Origin: Crotophaga sulcirostris
Taxonomy: Eukaryota > Chordata > Aves > Cuculiformes > Crotophagidae
Reading direction: 5' to 3'
Assembly (NCBI GenBank): GCA_013397455.1
Contig: VYZB01000380.1
Span: 491,965-555,964 of the forward strand
Length of the DNA stretch: 64,000 nt
Made by a program: the position numbers and the translations under genes. Each line of letters begins with the position of its first letter. The stretch's first letter is position 1. The notes beneath the pieces were generated by a model. It ran no database searches. It worked only from the letters and a program-made list of their open reading frames with translations, and was not told the origin of the DNA. Below, in pieces: positions 52,469 through 64,000 of this stretch.

Positions 52469-55400
52469 ATGCCTGATGGTCTTGGCAAATGGTTGTCTCT
52501 AGGGCATAGTGAGAGTAAAAGCAAGACGAGTCCTCTCAGTCCCCTGCAAAGGTGGGGTCAACTACAGGGAAAGCAGGGGTTGCTAATGAGCAGAAGAGAA
52601 GTGGAAATGAGGTTGTTATCATTTTGGAGATGAAGGAACCAGGTCACCTTCAGGAGCTGAAGTAGACCAGGAGGACTGGTCTGCATGCACATAGAATCTC
52701 CATATCTCCCTTTGGATTAATATGTTGGACTCTCTTGTTGTTTCCTCTTAACGCCCTCACAAGCATGACTTCTGTCAACTTCTGGGTGCATTGCACTGAA
52801 AATGTAGTATTATCAATTACTAGTCCGTATATCTAGGTCTTTATGGCTCTGCAAAAGCAGTTGCCACCAGTGCTATGAATGCAGCCTTCACTCCTTCCTC
52901 TCTCTGTTCTGCCTGTGGACTTCCTACTAGATTGGTGTCAATGGTCTCTCTGAGTATATCTGCCAGAATTTTAAACCATTAAACTTATACTGGCTCCGTA
53001 TACTATGGAGACACATCATTCCAATAAAGTTACTTTCAGAAGTGGTTTCTGCATAACAGATAGGTATTCCCTGAATCTCATCTGACTGGTCTTGAGATTT
53101 TTCCTTCAGGCTAACAATATAGACTTCTCATATCTTAGTGTGCATGCACTTAAAATGCAGTATGTGGCAATACTACTCCTTTTTTTTTTCCTTTAAAACT
53201 GGGCTTATCTCTTAATGACTATTATGAAGTTTATAATAGTTTAGTCCATAAAGCTAAAAAAATTTTTAATAATCCCATAAGTGCCTTTAGGACATTGTGT
53301 ATTTTTACCCAGACATACAAGGGCCAGAGTGCAACGCTTTGGATGATCTTTTAATCTAAATCAGGTTATTTGGTTGATGATAAACTCAGAATCCAGAAAT
53401 GCATATAAATTCAGAGTCACTTTTCTTAATCCTTCTCTTCTCTGTTAGAGGGTTAAATATCAGAACATGTTAAAAGGTGTTTAATGGCTGAGTGCCTTGA
53501 CCTTGTCTGGGACAGAAGCCAGTCCAGGACATTTTTTGGCTAGAGTTGTGTGCAGTGAACATCTATAATCAGCTTGGCACTCCTGTTAATACAGCAGGTG
53601 TTTGTGTCTACCGCTGTAGAAAGTGCCAGACCACACAATGATGGTTAGTAAATAATGTACTGCTGTAAAACTTTCTTTCATTATGCAGCTTTCTCTTAAT
53701 TTCCTATATTATTCAGAAAACATAGTAGTCTTTTCATAGGTATTTTATTATATTTTTGTATGAAAATCCCATCATTTGTTTGTGTGTGTCTTTAAAATGA
53801 GTAGCCTTAATACAGTAGAGGATTTAATACTTTAAAAATTGGCAGTGGATTCACTGGAGCTTGAAATGACTTATAAGGGAAGTAAATCCTTCGTTTAGAA
53901 GTTCTCACTGTAAATCAGACTAAAAAATTAAATCCTGTAGATTAATATTTTTACTCACAGTGTCTTCCCTAAAGGAGGAATAGGGCCAAAATGTCTAATA
54001 AATTGTGGGTTTTCTTGTGGTTGCCCTAAATCAAGTTCACATGTTTGTAGTGTTCAGTATTCTGTTTCCTTCCTGTACCTACACAGGGACTTCACTCAGC
54101 ACGTCTGGAGCAAATTGAAACAAAAGCACTTGCACAGGATTACTTTGATAATGTTTATGGGTAGGAAAGATTTGGAACTGATTCACCTGGGGGTGGAATA
54201 TGTTTCTCTTATCAATCAAGGGACAAATTTTTGTTTAACTGAATGGGATAATAACGTTCAATTTGACAAGACAACGTAAAGCTTTAAATTACCAACTGGT
54301 GCTGAATGGATTGACTCTTGTTGATGTGAATGCCAAAAAGGCTAAGCCGATGGGTAACACCTCCTCAACCCTCTTATATATTGATAACTTACTTAAAAAG
54401 AAAGATAAAATTATTCAAGACCATAGACAAAGGAAATTTGGGATAGTTGCTATGCCAATATGGCATGGATAAGTACATGGGAATGAAAATCAGTAAAATG
54501 TGCTTTAGTGAGTAGCACTTAGAAACTTAGTTGGGGCTTAAAATCGTGTCATACAAAAATACAAATAGAAATTAATACTATCACTCACCACATACGAAGA
54601 AAAGTGAAAAGATAAGCAGTATTTGCATTTGTTGTAATTAATTTTCTTTATTTTTGAGAGGATGATGTAAGAAGAGTGAAAAATGAATGAAAAATAAATA
54701 TCCATTTTGATTACTATATGGATTATTTAAGATTTATAACATATTCCAGTTCACACAATATTCTAACATCAGGTTTTAGCAAAACTGTGAAATTCTTAAA
54801 ATATACTTAATATATAGTATCTCAGTATCTAAGTTAGAATATTATTAGTACAATGATGGCAGGGTACAATCTTAGATGTTCAATATGTCTTAACTTCTGA
54901 GCATGTCTCATAGACCTCTCTTCTTAAACCTGTTCTTATCTATGTTGTCTGTCAGCTGTAAGACAACATAGACTGAGATCAGCTGTTTCTGTTTTGGGAC
55001 ACTGCCTGATGCTCTGTAGGTAATATTGCGATACAAAGCAAAAGAGAGTAGTCTCATCTGTGCTACTTTTTCGATTACTTGAATGGGTATTTTCTGTAAG
55101 AATTCCTGAAATTTTTTCTTAGGTCGAATGACACTCTGCTGAAAGCTATACATTATTATCACGGAAAAAACCACTTGTTTGTTAAGAGGATGGGAGTGAT
55201 TTCAGAGGCATTGCAGATAAAATAGAAAAGAAGCATGGAGTGAATGTGAAGAGGAAAGCTAAGGATGCAGAGAGGGATGACAGACAGATGTTCTTTGGTA
55301 ATATGCTGAACGAACACGACACATTACTGGAAGAATTACACTGAATATAAGGAGGGTTCTGGTTGTAATCAAGCAATTGAGGATACCACTGAGAGCATAG

Positions 55401-55548
55401 GGTACAATTCCACAGAATTCCTTAGAACAGGCTTCCTTTGTTCCATTATTCACAAATATTTTTTTCCCCTAAGATGACAGGATTCCAGTGCAAGTTTGTT
55501 TTATTATTTGTTGGGTTGGGTTTTTAAATTTTTTTTTTTACTGAATAG

Positions 55549-55650
55549 GTCTTTTGCAATATGGATATTGCTGGAGGAGGATGGACAGTAATACAGCACC
55601 GAGAAGATGGGAGTCTGGATTTTCAAAAAAGCTGGAAAGAATACAAAATG
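55549..55650 (+). CDS. ANGPT1: ANGPT1 coding exon 6 (fibrinogen-like domain, N-terminal part)
   Basis: Internal exon of 102 bases, phase 0 at both ends, encoding 34 residues: [20 protein letters not shown] followed by [14 protein letters not shown], human residues 313-346. The cysteine aligns with human C315, which pairs with C286 in the previous exon. GGGWTVIQ is the signature early strand of fibrinogen-related domains. QHREDGS distinguishes ANGPT1 from ANGPT2, which has QRREDGS. Differences from human as I recall it are V319I, N320A, R339K and G340S. The acceptor follows a long T tract and ends TGAATAG; the donor is GTAAGG. The next expected peptide, starting GFGNPSGEYWLGNE, is not found in the remaining 8.3 kb, so exons 7-9 lie beyond the window. 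Confidence 0.96.
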
Positions 55651-57676
55651 GTAAGGTGAAAAATATGGAATGGGTTTACAGATCATAGAAATGTTAGATT
55701 TCAAATAGTACTTCCTATTATCTCAAACAGGTAGTTCTGCATATAGCGATGTGGTTTACTCCTGCACTACTTTATAAGTTACCTTTTGTCACGTCTATTA
55801 CTTTTGAAAATAATAATATTCTTTTTTGTCAATTAGTTGTGTATTATTTCCCGTGGCTTAGGGTTTCTTTCAGATCAGTTACTGAGATTAAAATGAGGTC
55901 AGGCCCAGGCATATGCACTAAACAGTGTTGCTGTCTGCCCCTCTTGACTTGCTGTGACCTTAAGGGGTAATAGGCATGTGATGGTGTTCATAATACATGG
56001 AGGATCTCATATAGAAATTAAAAGTTTTACTGAGGTTTATCCCAAGTCATACAGCACCTCTGCCAATCAGCCAATGTACTGGAAAAGCTGACACTCTTAA
56101 TAGGATTAAAAGAAAATAACAATTTTACCAAATTACAGATTGCATGACTTCAGCAGGCTGTTTTCCCTTTGCCAACTTAAAAACATTTTATTCCAATCTA
56201 AATAACTTCTGAGGTTTTATTTCATTTACTGCCTGAGCAAACTCTCTGATGGAACTCCTTTCACTGAGTCCCTGAGGACTGGATTGGATTTCAGTGACAT
56301 TCCCACTGAAGTTTTTAGAACTGTGTTATCAGCTGGGAAGAGGAAATTTTTTTCCAACATTTTTCAAAAAGCAATAAACGAATAGAGCATTTAAAATGTT
56401 TGAAGATAAAAGCAAGCTCAGCTCCGTACAAATTTCTATGGGAAAAAGTTCTGCTACAGAATTTACCATTTCAGAAATAAATGTAACATCAGGTTATTGG
56501 ACCAAAATGTCATTTTGGATTATATGGATGCTTTCTTTTCAATATTTTTATATTTCTTGAAACTATAAATTACAGAGGTAAAAAATAACCATTTGGGTCA
56601 GATCTTTGCTATTATGGTTAACCAGAGGATATAACCTGTTTCATAACATATGTGAAGTAAAAGTAATATTAAAATGACAAATAGATATTTTTGAATGGAT
56701 TCACAAAATTGGAAACTTTTTAGAATTTGTAAAGTTTTAATTTAGCAGGAAACCTGAAAATTGTTTTGCTCTGTTTTGGTTCAGAGTCAAAAAAAATATA
56801 AAACATCATTTTATTTTGGGGGAAACAAATTCCACCAGTTCTACTTATGAGGAAATTAGAATTTGTATGTAACCTAACTCTTTCTCCACATATGGACTGT
56901 TTTAATTTATACATACCATATGAATTATTGAGATTTACTCAGTTTTTTTCTCCCATACTTTTTCTTAGACCCTTTAATAAAACCAGCCCTTCTTTTTAAG
57001 GTTTTCAGTTGTGGCCTTTTTTTCATATATGTGCCTTCACTTAGTCAAACATTTTCCTCAAATTTTCCTTTACAAGGATACAAAAGCCTGTTCAGGATGA
57101 TGTAGGGGTTTTTTTGCTTCATGCAGTCTGAATTAATTTTGCTTCTGTTTAAGAATGCCTTAGTCTTCTAAGAGATCATTTATTTCTACCAAACAAATAG
57201 GATTTGTTTCGGATTTTTACTAGTATTCTATAAATAAGTCAGGAGAAAAGATGGGGTTTAGGCTTGTCTCTTGCTGTTCACCAAAGTAACTATCTTAGGC
57301 CCCTTCTGTGATTATTGTAGGACATCATATGGTGGATTATAGAGGCTGGTGGATGATCTATGGATTATTGGAATACGTGACACTGTCTAAGCTTCAAGAC
57401 AAGGACACCACTAACTTAATTCCCTCATTAATCAGAGGGGGTACATGGTGTCTGTTCTATCACATCCCCTCTCCTTCCTAACACATCTGCTTGGTGTTTC
57501 TTCCAATGGAAACCAGGTAGTGGTGGGGGACACAATGGTAACTGGTGTTATTTGAAGTGGTTGAACTTTATATGTATCCTCTCAGCCCATAGTTCAGATA
57601 CAGCTTTCCAGATTTGCTAAGACATTTTTGTGCTTGTATCTCACTAGGGCCCCAAATCTAATAGAAATAAACAATA

Positions 57677-57705
57677 TCATAATAATATAATAACAGTAAT
57701 AATAA
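57677..57705 (+). repeat. TAA-rich microsatellite
   Basis: ATCATAATAATATAATAACA followed by GTAATAATAA, a degraded TAA repeat. Confidence 0.65.
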
Positions 57706-57970
57706 GTCTCTGGGGCTTCTTTTAGTTTCAGTGCCTTTAGTTCTTATTGGAAAAGAATCTGAAAAACTGTTGAAGTTATTCAGTTACAAGCAAGCACCGA
57801 CTGCCAGCTTCTGAGCTGGACAGGGACTGAGGCCACCAACCTGCGGTACTACTAGTGCCCTAACAAATCTTTGGCTCTTCCAGTTTTAGCAGGCCATTGC
57901 TCATTTTCTGTGACTGTAAGCTGAGATCCTTACAGCAGGTAACTTGAAAAGGGTGCATGTGAAATATTCT

Positions 57971-58072
57971 TGCAAATGTAAGTGACAACACTGCTGGGTT
58001 ACAGGAGTCCTGACACCTGTAGGTGCAAATGTAAGTGACAACACTGCTGGGTTACAGGAGTTACCTGACACC
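57971..58072 (+). repeat. Two-copy tandem duplication, 53-bp period
   Basis: A 38-base block starting TGCAAATGTAAGTGACAACA and ending TTACAGGAGT occurs identically at 57971-58008 and 58024-58061. Each copy is followed by CCTGACACC after zero or two extra bases. The offset is 53 bases. It lies about 80 bases upstream of the CR1 at 58151. Confidence 0.9.
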
Positions 58073-58150
58073 AACTCACCCTGCGGTCAAACTTCGAGGC
58101 AGTCGGTGTCTCTGGCTCAGTTTGGTGCTGGTTTCTTCAGCTTACATGAT

Positions 58151-58526
58151 GTTCACTCTGGAGAAAAGAAGGCTGGGGGGAGACCTTATCACTCTTTACA
58201 ACTATCAGAAAGCAGGTTGTAGTGAGGTGGGTGTTGATCTCTTCTCTTGAGTAACAAGTGAGAGTACAAGAGGAAATGGCCTCAAGTTGTGCCAGGAGAA
58301 TTTTATATTGGATATTAGGAAAAGAATATTCATGGAAATCGTTGTCAAGCACTGGAACAAGCTGCACAAGGAAGTGGTTGAGTCACCTTCTCTGGAGATA
58401 TTTAAAAGACATGTACAGTGACACTGAAGGAAATAATTTAGTGGTGGCTTGGCTGTGCTAGGTTAAAAGTTGGACTAGATGATCCTAAAGGTCTTTTCCA
58501 ACATAAACAATTGTATGGTTCTATTT
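58151..58526 (+). mobile_element. CR1 LINE 3' end
   Basis: About 375 bases: CTCTGGAGAAAAGAAGGCTG, GGGGAGACCTTATCACTCTT, CCTCAAGTTGTGCCAGGAGA, TATTGGATATTAGGAAAAGA, GGAAGTGGTTGAGTCACCTT, GGTCTTTTCCAACATAAACA. It ends in a decayed terminal repeat (ATTGTATGGTTCTATTT). It closely parallels the + strand copy at 19298-19687, so both derive from one subfamily. Confidence 0.92.
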
Positions 58527-61500
58527 CAATCCCTGTTCTATGTATTTTCCAGACACTAACATAGGAAAGAGGTTAAGAGAGAGAGAAAGTAGCCATATAT
58601 CTTTTGAAAGTAGGAAATATACACCTTCAGTTGTACTAACTTTTTCCCCTGTGGTTTATTTTGGCTCCACTTCCATTGGTGTCTAATCTCCACCCTGGAG
58701 AATAAAGTTAGACATTCTTTAGTATCTAAAGCAAGAAGTAATGAATACAAAACCTTTTACGCAGATATATTGTTATGCAAGATTGATTATGCCATCTTCC
58801 TTAGTGGCATATGTGCAAACCAGTATTGTTCAGTTTTGGTCTTAGTCTTATGCTGTGCAGTGTAATTTGAGCCTTTGACTCTAAGAACTCATTTCTGACT
58901 GCAAAATCTCTTGTGCCATTTCAGTTTTTTAAAGTCAATACTAAATGGAAGAAATTTAGAGGAAGCCCTGTGGATTCCTCTCCTATCCTGTTCTTATCAA
59001 TATCTACTACATCTGTTCTTTCACATTTTGCTATGTATTTTCCATTATACTATTTGTTGTTCATCAGAAAAGTCTGAAGTGGAGCAACAAATAATTTCTT
59101 ATGCAACAGCTAAGAGCATCCTGAAGCAGATTCCAACCATTTTTTCTATTTCCTTACCTAAGGAGCGCATGTAAAATACTATTAGATTTTGACCTCTAGA
59201 TGGAGAATATAATTTTAAAAAACTGTTATTTACTGTCTACAAAACTGAGCCGCTTTTAGAAGGGAAGTTTCCACAAGCTTACTTTCTAAGACAAGAGTTT
59301 CTGGCATTTATCAGACAGTCATTAGCAGTAATTAAATCCAAGCAAAGTATTAGCTCATGTACTAATTTTCCTATCAAGACTTCTTGTTCAAATTTCAACT
59401 TTTTAGTTCTTGGGTGCATGCACCTTTTCCAGACACTGTCTCAAATTTTGCCAAATTAGGTGAGGATGTATTGGATTCCCTATTCTCTAGCTTTTTAGCA
59501 TGTCTAGTTTAATAATTCCCATGAATTTCATGGAAGCTATTTGACATTCAATAACCCAACATTCACAATCAGTTTCCTAGGAGGTTCTTGGGGGACCAAG
59601 TCTATTAGAGGCTTCCTCAGACCTTTAAAATTATTTTCTTGCTTTCTGGCATTGGAGAAAGACTCTCAACAGGTATTTGAAATTATATGTCTTGGACAGC
59701 CCATTAAAATCCTTTTCCTACACAGTTTTTTCCCCTCTGCATGTCATTATTTAATTGTATTGCATGCCTTTATTGCTATAGTTTTGTTATTTTCCTTTCT
59801 CTGATGAAAGAAGGCTATCACTTTTTTAATCATTCATAATCTCATGATCTACATTAGGATGAGTTGTACATATTGTACTCACAAGCTGAATTTCTAGGCT
59901 TTATGGCAACTACCTCCTATCTCCCTGACCAGCAGCTGTATTTTATTTGGTTCTTTGAGGCAAGAATGAAGTTCAATGGTAAATTCCACACCCCTTAATC
60001 TCATGTTCCTGATTGACAACTAGGAGTCCAACACCAGTTCAGTGCTTAAAACAACTGTGTTTCTAATTTATGTCAAAAGTCATCACTAGCATTTGTGTGT
60101 GCTGGAAAAGTACATCTACAAAACCTCTTCCATTTCTTTTGGGGTTATTTTCTCTTTTTTCCTTAAAGCTGTTGGGTCAAATTGATGCTAGCTCCATAGT
60201 GCCAATACGACATGATGCCAGAATAGGGCAATTTATGCTCTTCCATGGCTTAAATTCGGCAGCACACTGAAAGATAGACCACAGAGATGGTTACCAGAAC
60301 TTTCTCAGAACTGTTTCTGGACACAGTTCTAGTGGACATTTACATTACATCGTCTGGAATAATCTGACTTTCCTCTGGGCCCCAGTAAATTATAACTAAT
60401 ATAATAAATCTGATAATCCTGTGTCTTCCGCTCTACTTAAAAGACCGATGAACACCTCTTCTGACTAAGGCATTGATTTTCTTCTAGGCCTGATTTTTTC
60501 CCCTATTTTGATATACTTCCCACTATTCACCTCTGTGAGTAAACTCTAGTTTGGACATAGATTCTACCTATTTCCTGGTAGACCTTGTAGTTTGTGACAA
60601 TCAGGTTGTTGTCTGCTGATCACCTCATTACGCTTCACCAGTCTTTGCATATCCTACAGACTGCAAGCTGTGTATATAGGCATCTAGATTTCCTGAATTA
60701 TTGGTTAAGAGCTACTGTTCCAACAAAGATTTTCTTTCTTAATACTATCTTTCAGTTAATTCTGAAAACTTTCAGATATTACTTACATTTAATTTTTATT
60801 TATAAAATGTCCAGCTCCTGTTTTAGAATGTGGTGTCCTAATTCCTTTTATGGTCTCCATCTATTATAATTCTTATCTTAATTTCCCTTGTGAAAGTTTC
60901 AGTTGTAGTTTTCAGTTTTGTTATCATTCTTTCTACCCACCTTTCCTGTCTCTAAACTCTGACATTTTTTTCTATGTTGCTTCAGTAGCAATTTTAACTT
61001 GCTCTTCTTTTCTTTTTCAAAATAAGTCCTCACCACAATTAACATCATATTTGACTTGAGCAAACAGGCAAAAAAATGATATACTGTTCCCTTTTGGAAG
61101 ATTAATTGATGACAGATATTTCTCTGGTGCAGTTTTGTCCATTTACAAAGATTGTGCAGATTCTTTTTTCTCCCCAAACACTTGAAGAATCAAACAAGTA
61201 CAGACTCCACCCTTACAGTCACATTAGATTATAATGTTCATCACTTGCTTTTTCATGTCAGATTCTGACTGCGTAAAAAGGCAATATACAAAGCACATTT
61301 TTAAATTGTTTGTGTAAGATTCATGATTCTTGTTCCACTATTTCAATGGAAAATAACTTCAGATGTGGTTCTTTTAAACACATTTCAACCGAGGAGAATG
61401 TTCTTGACAGAAAAATAGATTTGTTCATAATTTGAATGCTCACAATGTGGAAACAATATCTTTTATAATTCTCGGTTTTGTTAAAGCTAGCTATTCTGAA

Positions 61501-64000
61501 TTAATTTTAAATGCTTTTCTAGATTATAAGTATTTAAGCTATGTTATGCATTGATTTTGTGGTCTTGCATTCACAGTAATCTTATATTGATACATTTGCC
61601 ATATTCTTTTGTTCTTTAAAAAGAGGACTCAAATACTGTAAAACAGCTCTGAAGATGATAACTGCTTTTTCTGTGACTATTCTGTGTTAAATGAGTTTGT
61701 CAAAGGCTCATTTTTTTCAAAAAAAAATTTCAAAATTTATTCATGCTAAATTTTTCCCTTTAAACTAAAAAAAAAGATTGCTGAAAGCTAAAAAATATAT
61801 TCCACTACAAGTAGCTGTGCAGTGATGTAGCTTCCTGGGTTCACAGGATGTCAAGTAGTGAAATGGTTGTTGAAACTAGTTTCACCTGACTTCTATTATG
61901 GAGATTTAGAAAGATATTACTATTGTTCACAGGGATTAAAACAGTCATCATGTTTTCAGATATCTACTGGTAATTTTGACAGGAATTTAAAATGATAAAA
62001 CCTTTATCTTCATGTGGAAAATGCACATACACATACTAGTTAGAGAATGCTAACTATCAACAGGCCTGTGATTTTATGACGGTAAGAGGTTTTCGCCATT
62101 GATTGTGGCTTGAGCTATATTCAAGTCATCCATTTTTTGGTCGCAAAGAGTAACTCAAAGAAATATAAGCAAACCAAGGAAATATTACACTTAATGTACA
62201 TATAGTTAGATTCATACACCTTAAAAGTATGATTGTTGGTTGATCTCATATGGATATAAATTTTCATCTTCCCTGTTGTTATCTCCAGATTCTTTTGCTA
62301 TGAAGGATTCTTCCAGGGGCCCTGATAAATAACTGACTGGATTTTATAATAAGAACCTGTGTCTTCATTCCAACAAGACTTTTTGTTTCCCTGTTTTGCA
62401 CAGGAGGGATCCAGTTGATGGGGATCCTACTGCTTTTTGACTCAATTTCTTCTTTCTCAACTCCTAAGCCATACTTGTACTAGCATACTGAGCAGGGCCT
62501 TGGCCTCTAAGTGAACACAGTGTTTTGACACAAGATCCTCATCTTAGTGGAGTTTTGACCTGACTCAAATATCATTCCACAAATAATGCCCAAGCAGTTA
62601 GGGGTAATGGGCCATCATCAAATGTCATTTTGCACAGGGCTGCCTTCTTTTCAAACCTGGGAAGTTTTACTGTTAGCACATATGTTATTCTATTTTGCTT
62701 TCTTCTGCTTAGCAGAGCAGTGGGATCTGTTCAGTGCACCTTTCACAGCTGCTTCTGCCTGTGGCTTAGTGAAACAGTTCTGAGAGAAAGAATGGTTGGT
62801 TCAAACAACAGGAGAAGTATTTTGAAGATAACTTGGGAATAGGAAAGGGGTACAGAAAGTTTTTTGTAAGGAGGAAAGCCTTCATAACACTATCTGTACT
62901 ACATCCATTCATCTAGCTAGCTGGAGATATATCCTATAACTCCTTCTGCAGAAACAGCTTCATGTTCTTTCACCTCCAGTAGCATGAAGAATCTTATAAA
63001 GTGCCTCATAATATCAGCATGATCCTTCCTGCAAAAATGAAGGGTTTGAGGACAGGATGGACATGTGAGAAAGGCAAGAACTAGGGAACGCATGTCTTCA
63101 GAAAAGTCAGAAAGCATGTTACTTCTGTGCTCTAAATGAACAAAATGGGTTGGGAGTTGTGTTGTTAAATTATTATGTTGCTTTAATAGACTTCTGACAG
63201 TGAGTTATGAGTACAAGGGGATAAAAAAGGCATACTGCAAACATGAATAACTTTGTAATGTATAGTCACAAATACATTTCTTATAGCAATACACTTCAAA
63301 GTCACAAGTTGCTTACATCTGAAAAAAAATCATTTACTTCAAGGGACTGAAATAGATGACATGGAAGTAATTTGCTTCTTTCAAACATTTACCAAGTAAT
63401 TTGAATATAAGGAAATGATTTTTGGTGACTGGAATGTGTATTAAGATATTGTGTGAGTAGCGCCTTTCATGAAGACCCTCTCTTTGGTGATAAAGAATGA
63501 CATGTCACGCTAGTTTAATAAAAAGTCACTTCAGACTGCAACTTTTACTCAGATAATTGTCACTTTCATCAGTGTTATAAAAAGAGCCAGCATGTTCTCT
63601 CCTTCTCCTGAGGTCTAAACCCAACATGTCCCATGGAGATAAACATGATATCAAAGTGGTAAGAGACATATTCCTTTTTATGAAAACATGCTCATGGAAT
63701 TATTGTGGTCCTGACCAAGGCTTAATCTACAGAGTGCATTTCAACAGTATGACCTAAGAGAGCAAGAATAAAACAATATTTTTTTCAGAGGGCTTTGGAT
63801 TACTAAACTAGGCACCTGAGAACATGTTATCACACAAGGAAGCATCTTTTTTATTCTGGGGAACGTTTTTTTCATGTAAAATTAAACACAATTTTGTGTT
63901 GGAGCACAGTTGTGTGTTTTAAATATGTTATACGCAGCACAGTCATCACAATGCAAATATTACTAGATAACATCATTTTCAAATGTTGTGTTGACCCATG

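Larger units (their letters stand above)
50166..55548 (+). other. ANGPT1: ANGPT1 intron 5
   Basis: A 5,383-base intron in phase 0, from GTAAAT to TGAATAG. It holds a CpG-dense, less AT-rich block at about 51212-51930 that I cannot classify, and a TG-rich microsatellite at 52434-52468. From 52700 to 55500 I see only AT-rich unique-looking sequence. Confidence 0.9.
55651..64000 (+). other. ANGPT1: ANGPT1 intron 6, 5' part (partial)
   Basis: Starts with the donor GTAAGG after exon 6 and continues to the window edge, so the intron is at least 8,350 bases. It holds a TAA-rich run (57677-57705), a 53-bp-period duplication (57971-58072) and a CR1 3' end (58151-58526). From 58530 to 64000 I see no repeat, RNA gene or exon. 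No open frame there matches the remaining fibrinogen-like domain. Confidence 0.85.

Noticed and set aside
55651..64000. Possibility that ANGPT1 exon 7 lies in the window
   Set aside because: The highly conserved peptide starting GFGNPSGEYWLG is not readable in any + frame here.
1..64000. CRISPR arrays, bacterial-type operons, tRNA or rRNA genes, or a novel multi-gene system
   Set aside because: No regularly spaced repeats, no gene clusters and no RNA gene signatures seen. The window is intron-rich vertebrate DNA.

Overview
This is vertebrate, very probably bird, nuclear DNA. It is AT-rich and CpG-poor, has no long open reading frames, and carries several chicken-repeat-1 (CR1) retrotransposon 3' ends with the ATTCTATG-type terminal repeats typical of birds. 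It also carries one avian-type solo endogenous retroviral LTR. That LTR resembles a family I remember as common in Neoaves, so a neoavian bird is my inference; the species cannot be named from the sequence alone.

The only gene I can support is angiopoietin-1 (ANGPT1), on the + strand. Five consecutive internal coding exons lie between 26086 and 55650, each flanked by AG/GT splice sites. Their lengths are 156, 122, 233, 128 and 102 bases, and their phases join without a break. Together they encode 247 residues matching human ANGPT1 residues 100-346 with no insertion or deletion. They cover most of the coiled-coil segment, the hinge, and the start of the fibrinogen-like domain that binds the TIE2 (TEK) receptor. 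The exon for the signal peptide and N-terminal superclustering region is not in the window and must lie upstream. The exons for the rest of the fibrinogen-like domain lie downstream of 64000.

Layout: 1-26085 is the 3' part of intron 1. It holds the solo LTR (14563-15114, with a 5-bp target duplication), a head-to-head CR1 pair (18675-19687), a short CR1 tail (21217-21379) and a multiply deleted CR1 with endonuclease and reverse-transcriptase remnants (23085-24112). Introns 2 (3.0 kb) and 5 (5.4 kb) hold little that is recognisable, apart from a CpG-dense block at 51.2-51.9 kb in intron 5. Intron 3 (6.7 kb) holds one CR1. Intron 4 (13.7 kb) holds a probable ancient CR1 and a hairpin. Intron 6, incomplete at 8.3 kb, holds a 53-bp-period duplication directly upstream of another CR1.

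I found no RNA genes, CRISPR arrays, operons or novel multi-gene system. The window reads as an ordinary segment of a large, conserved avian gene with a modest transposon load. The findings concern details of the repeats and of the exon block.
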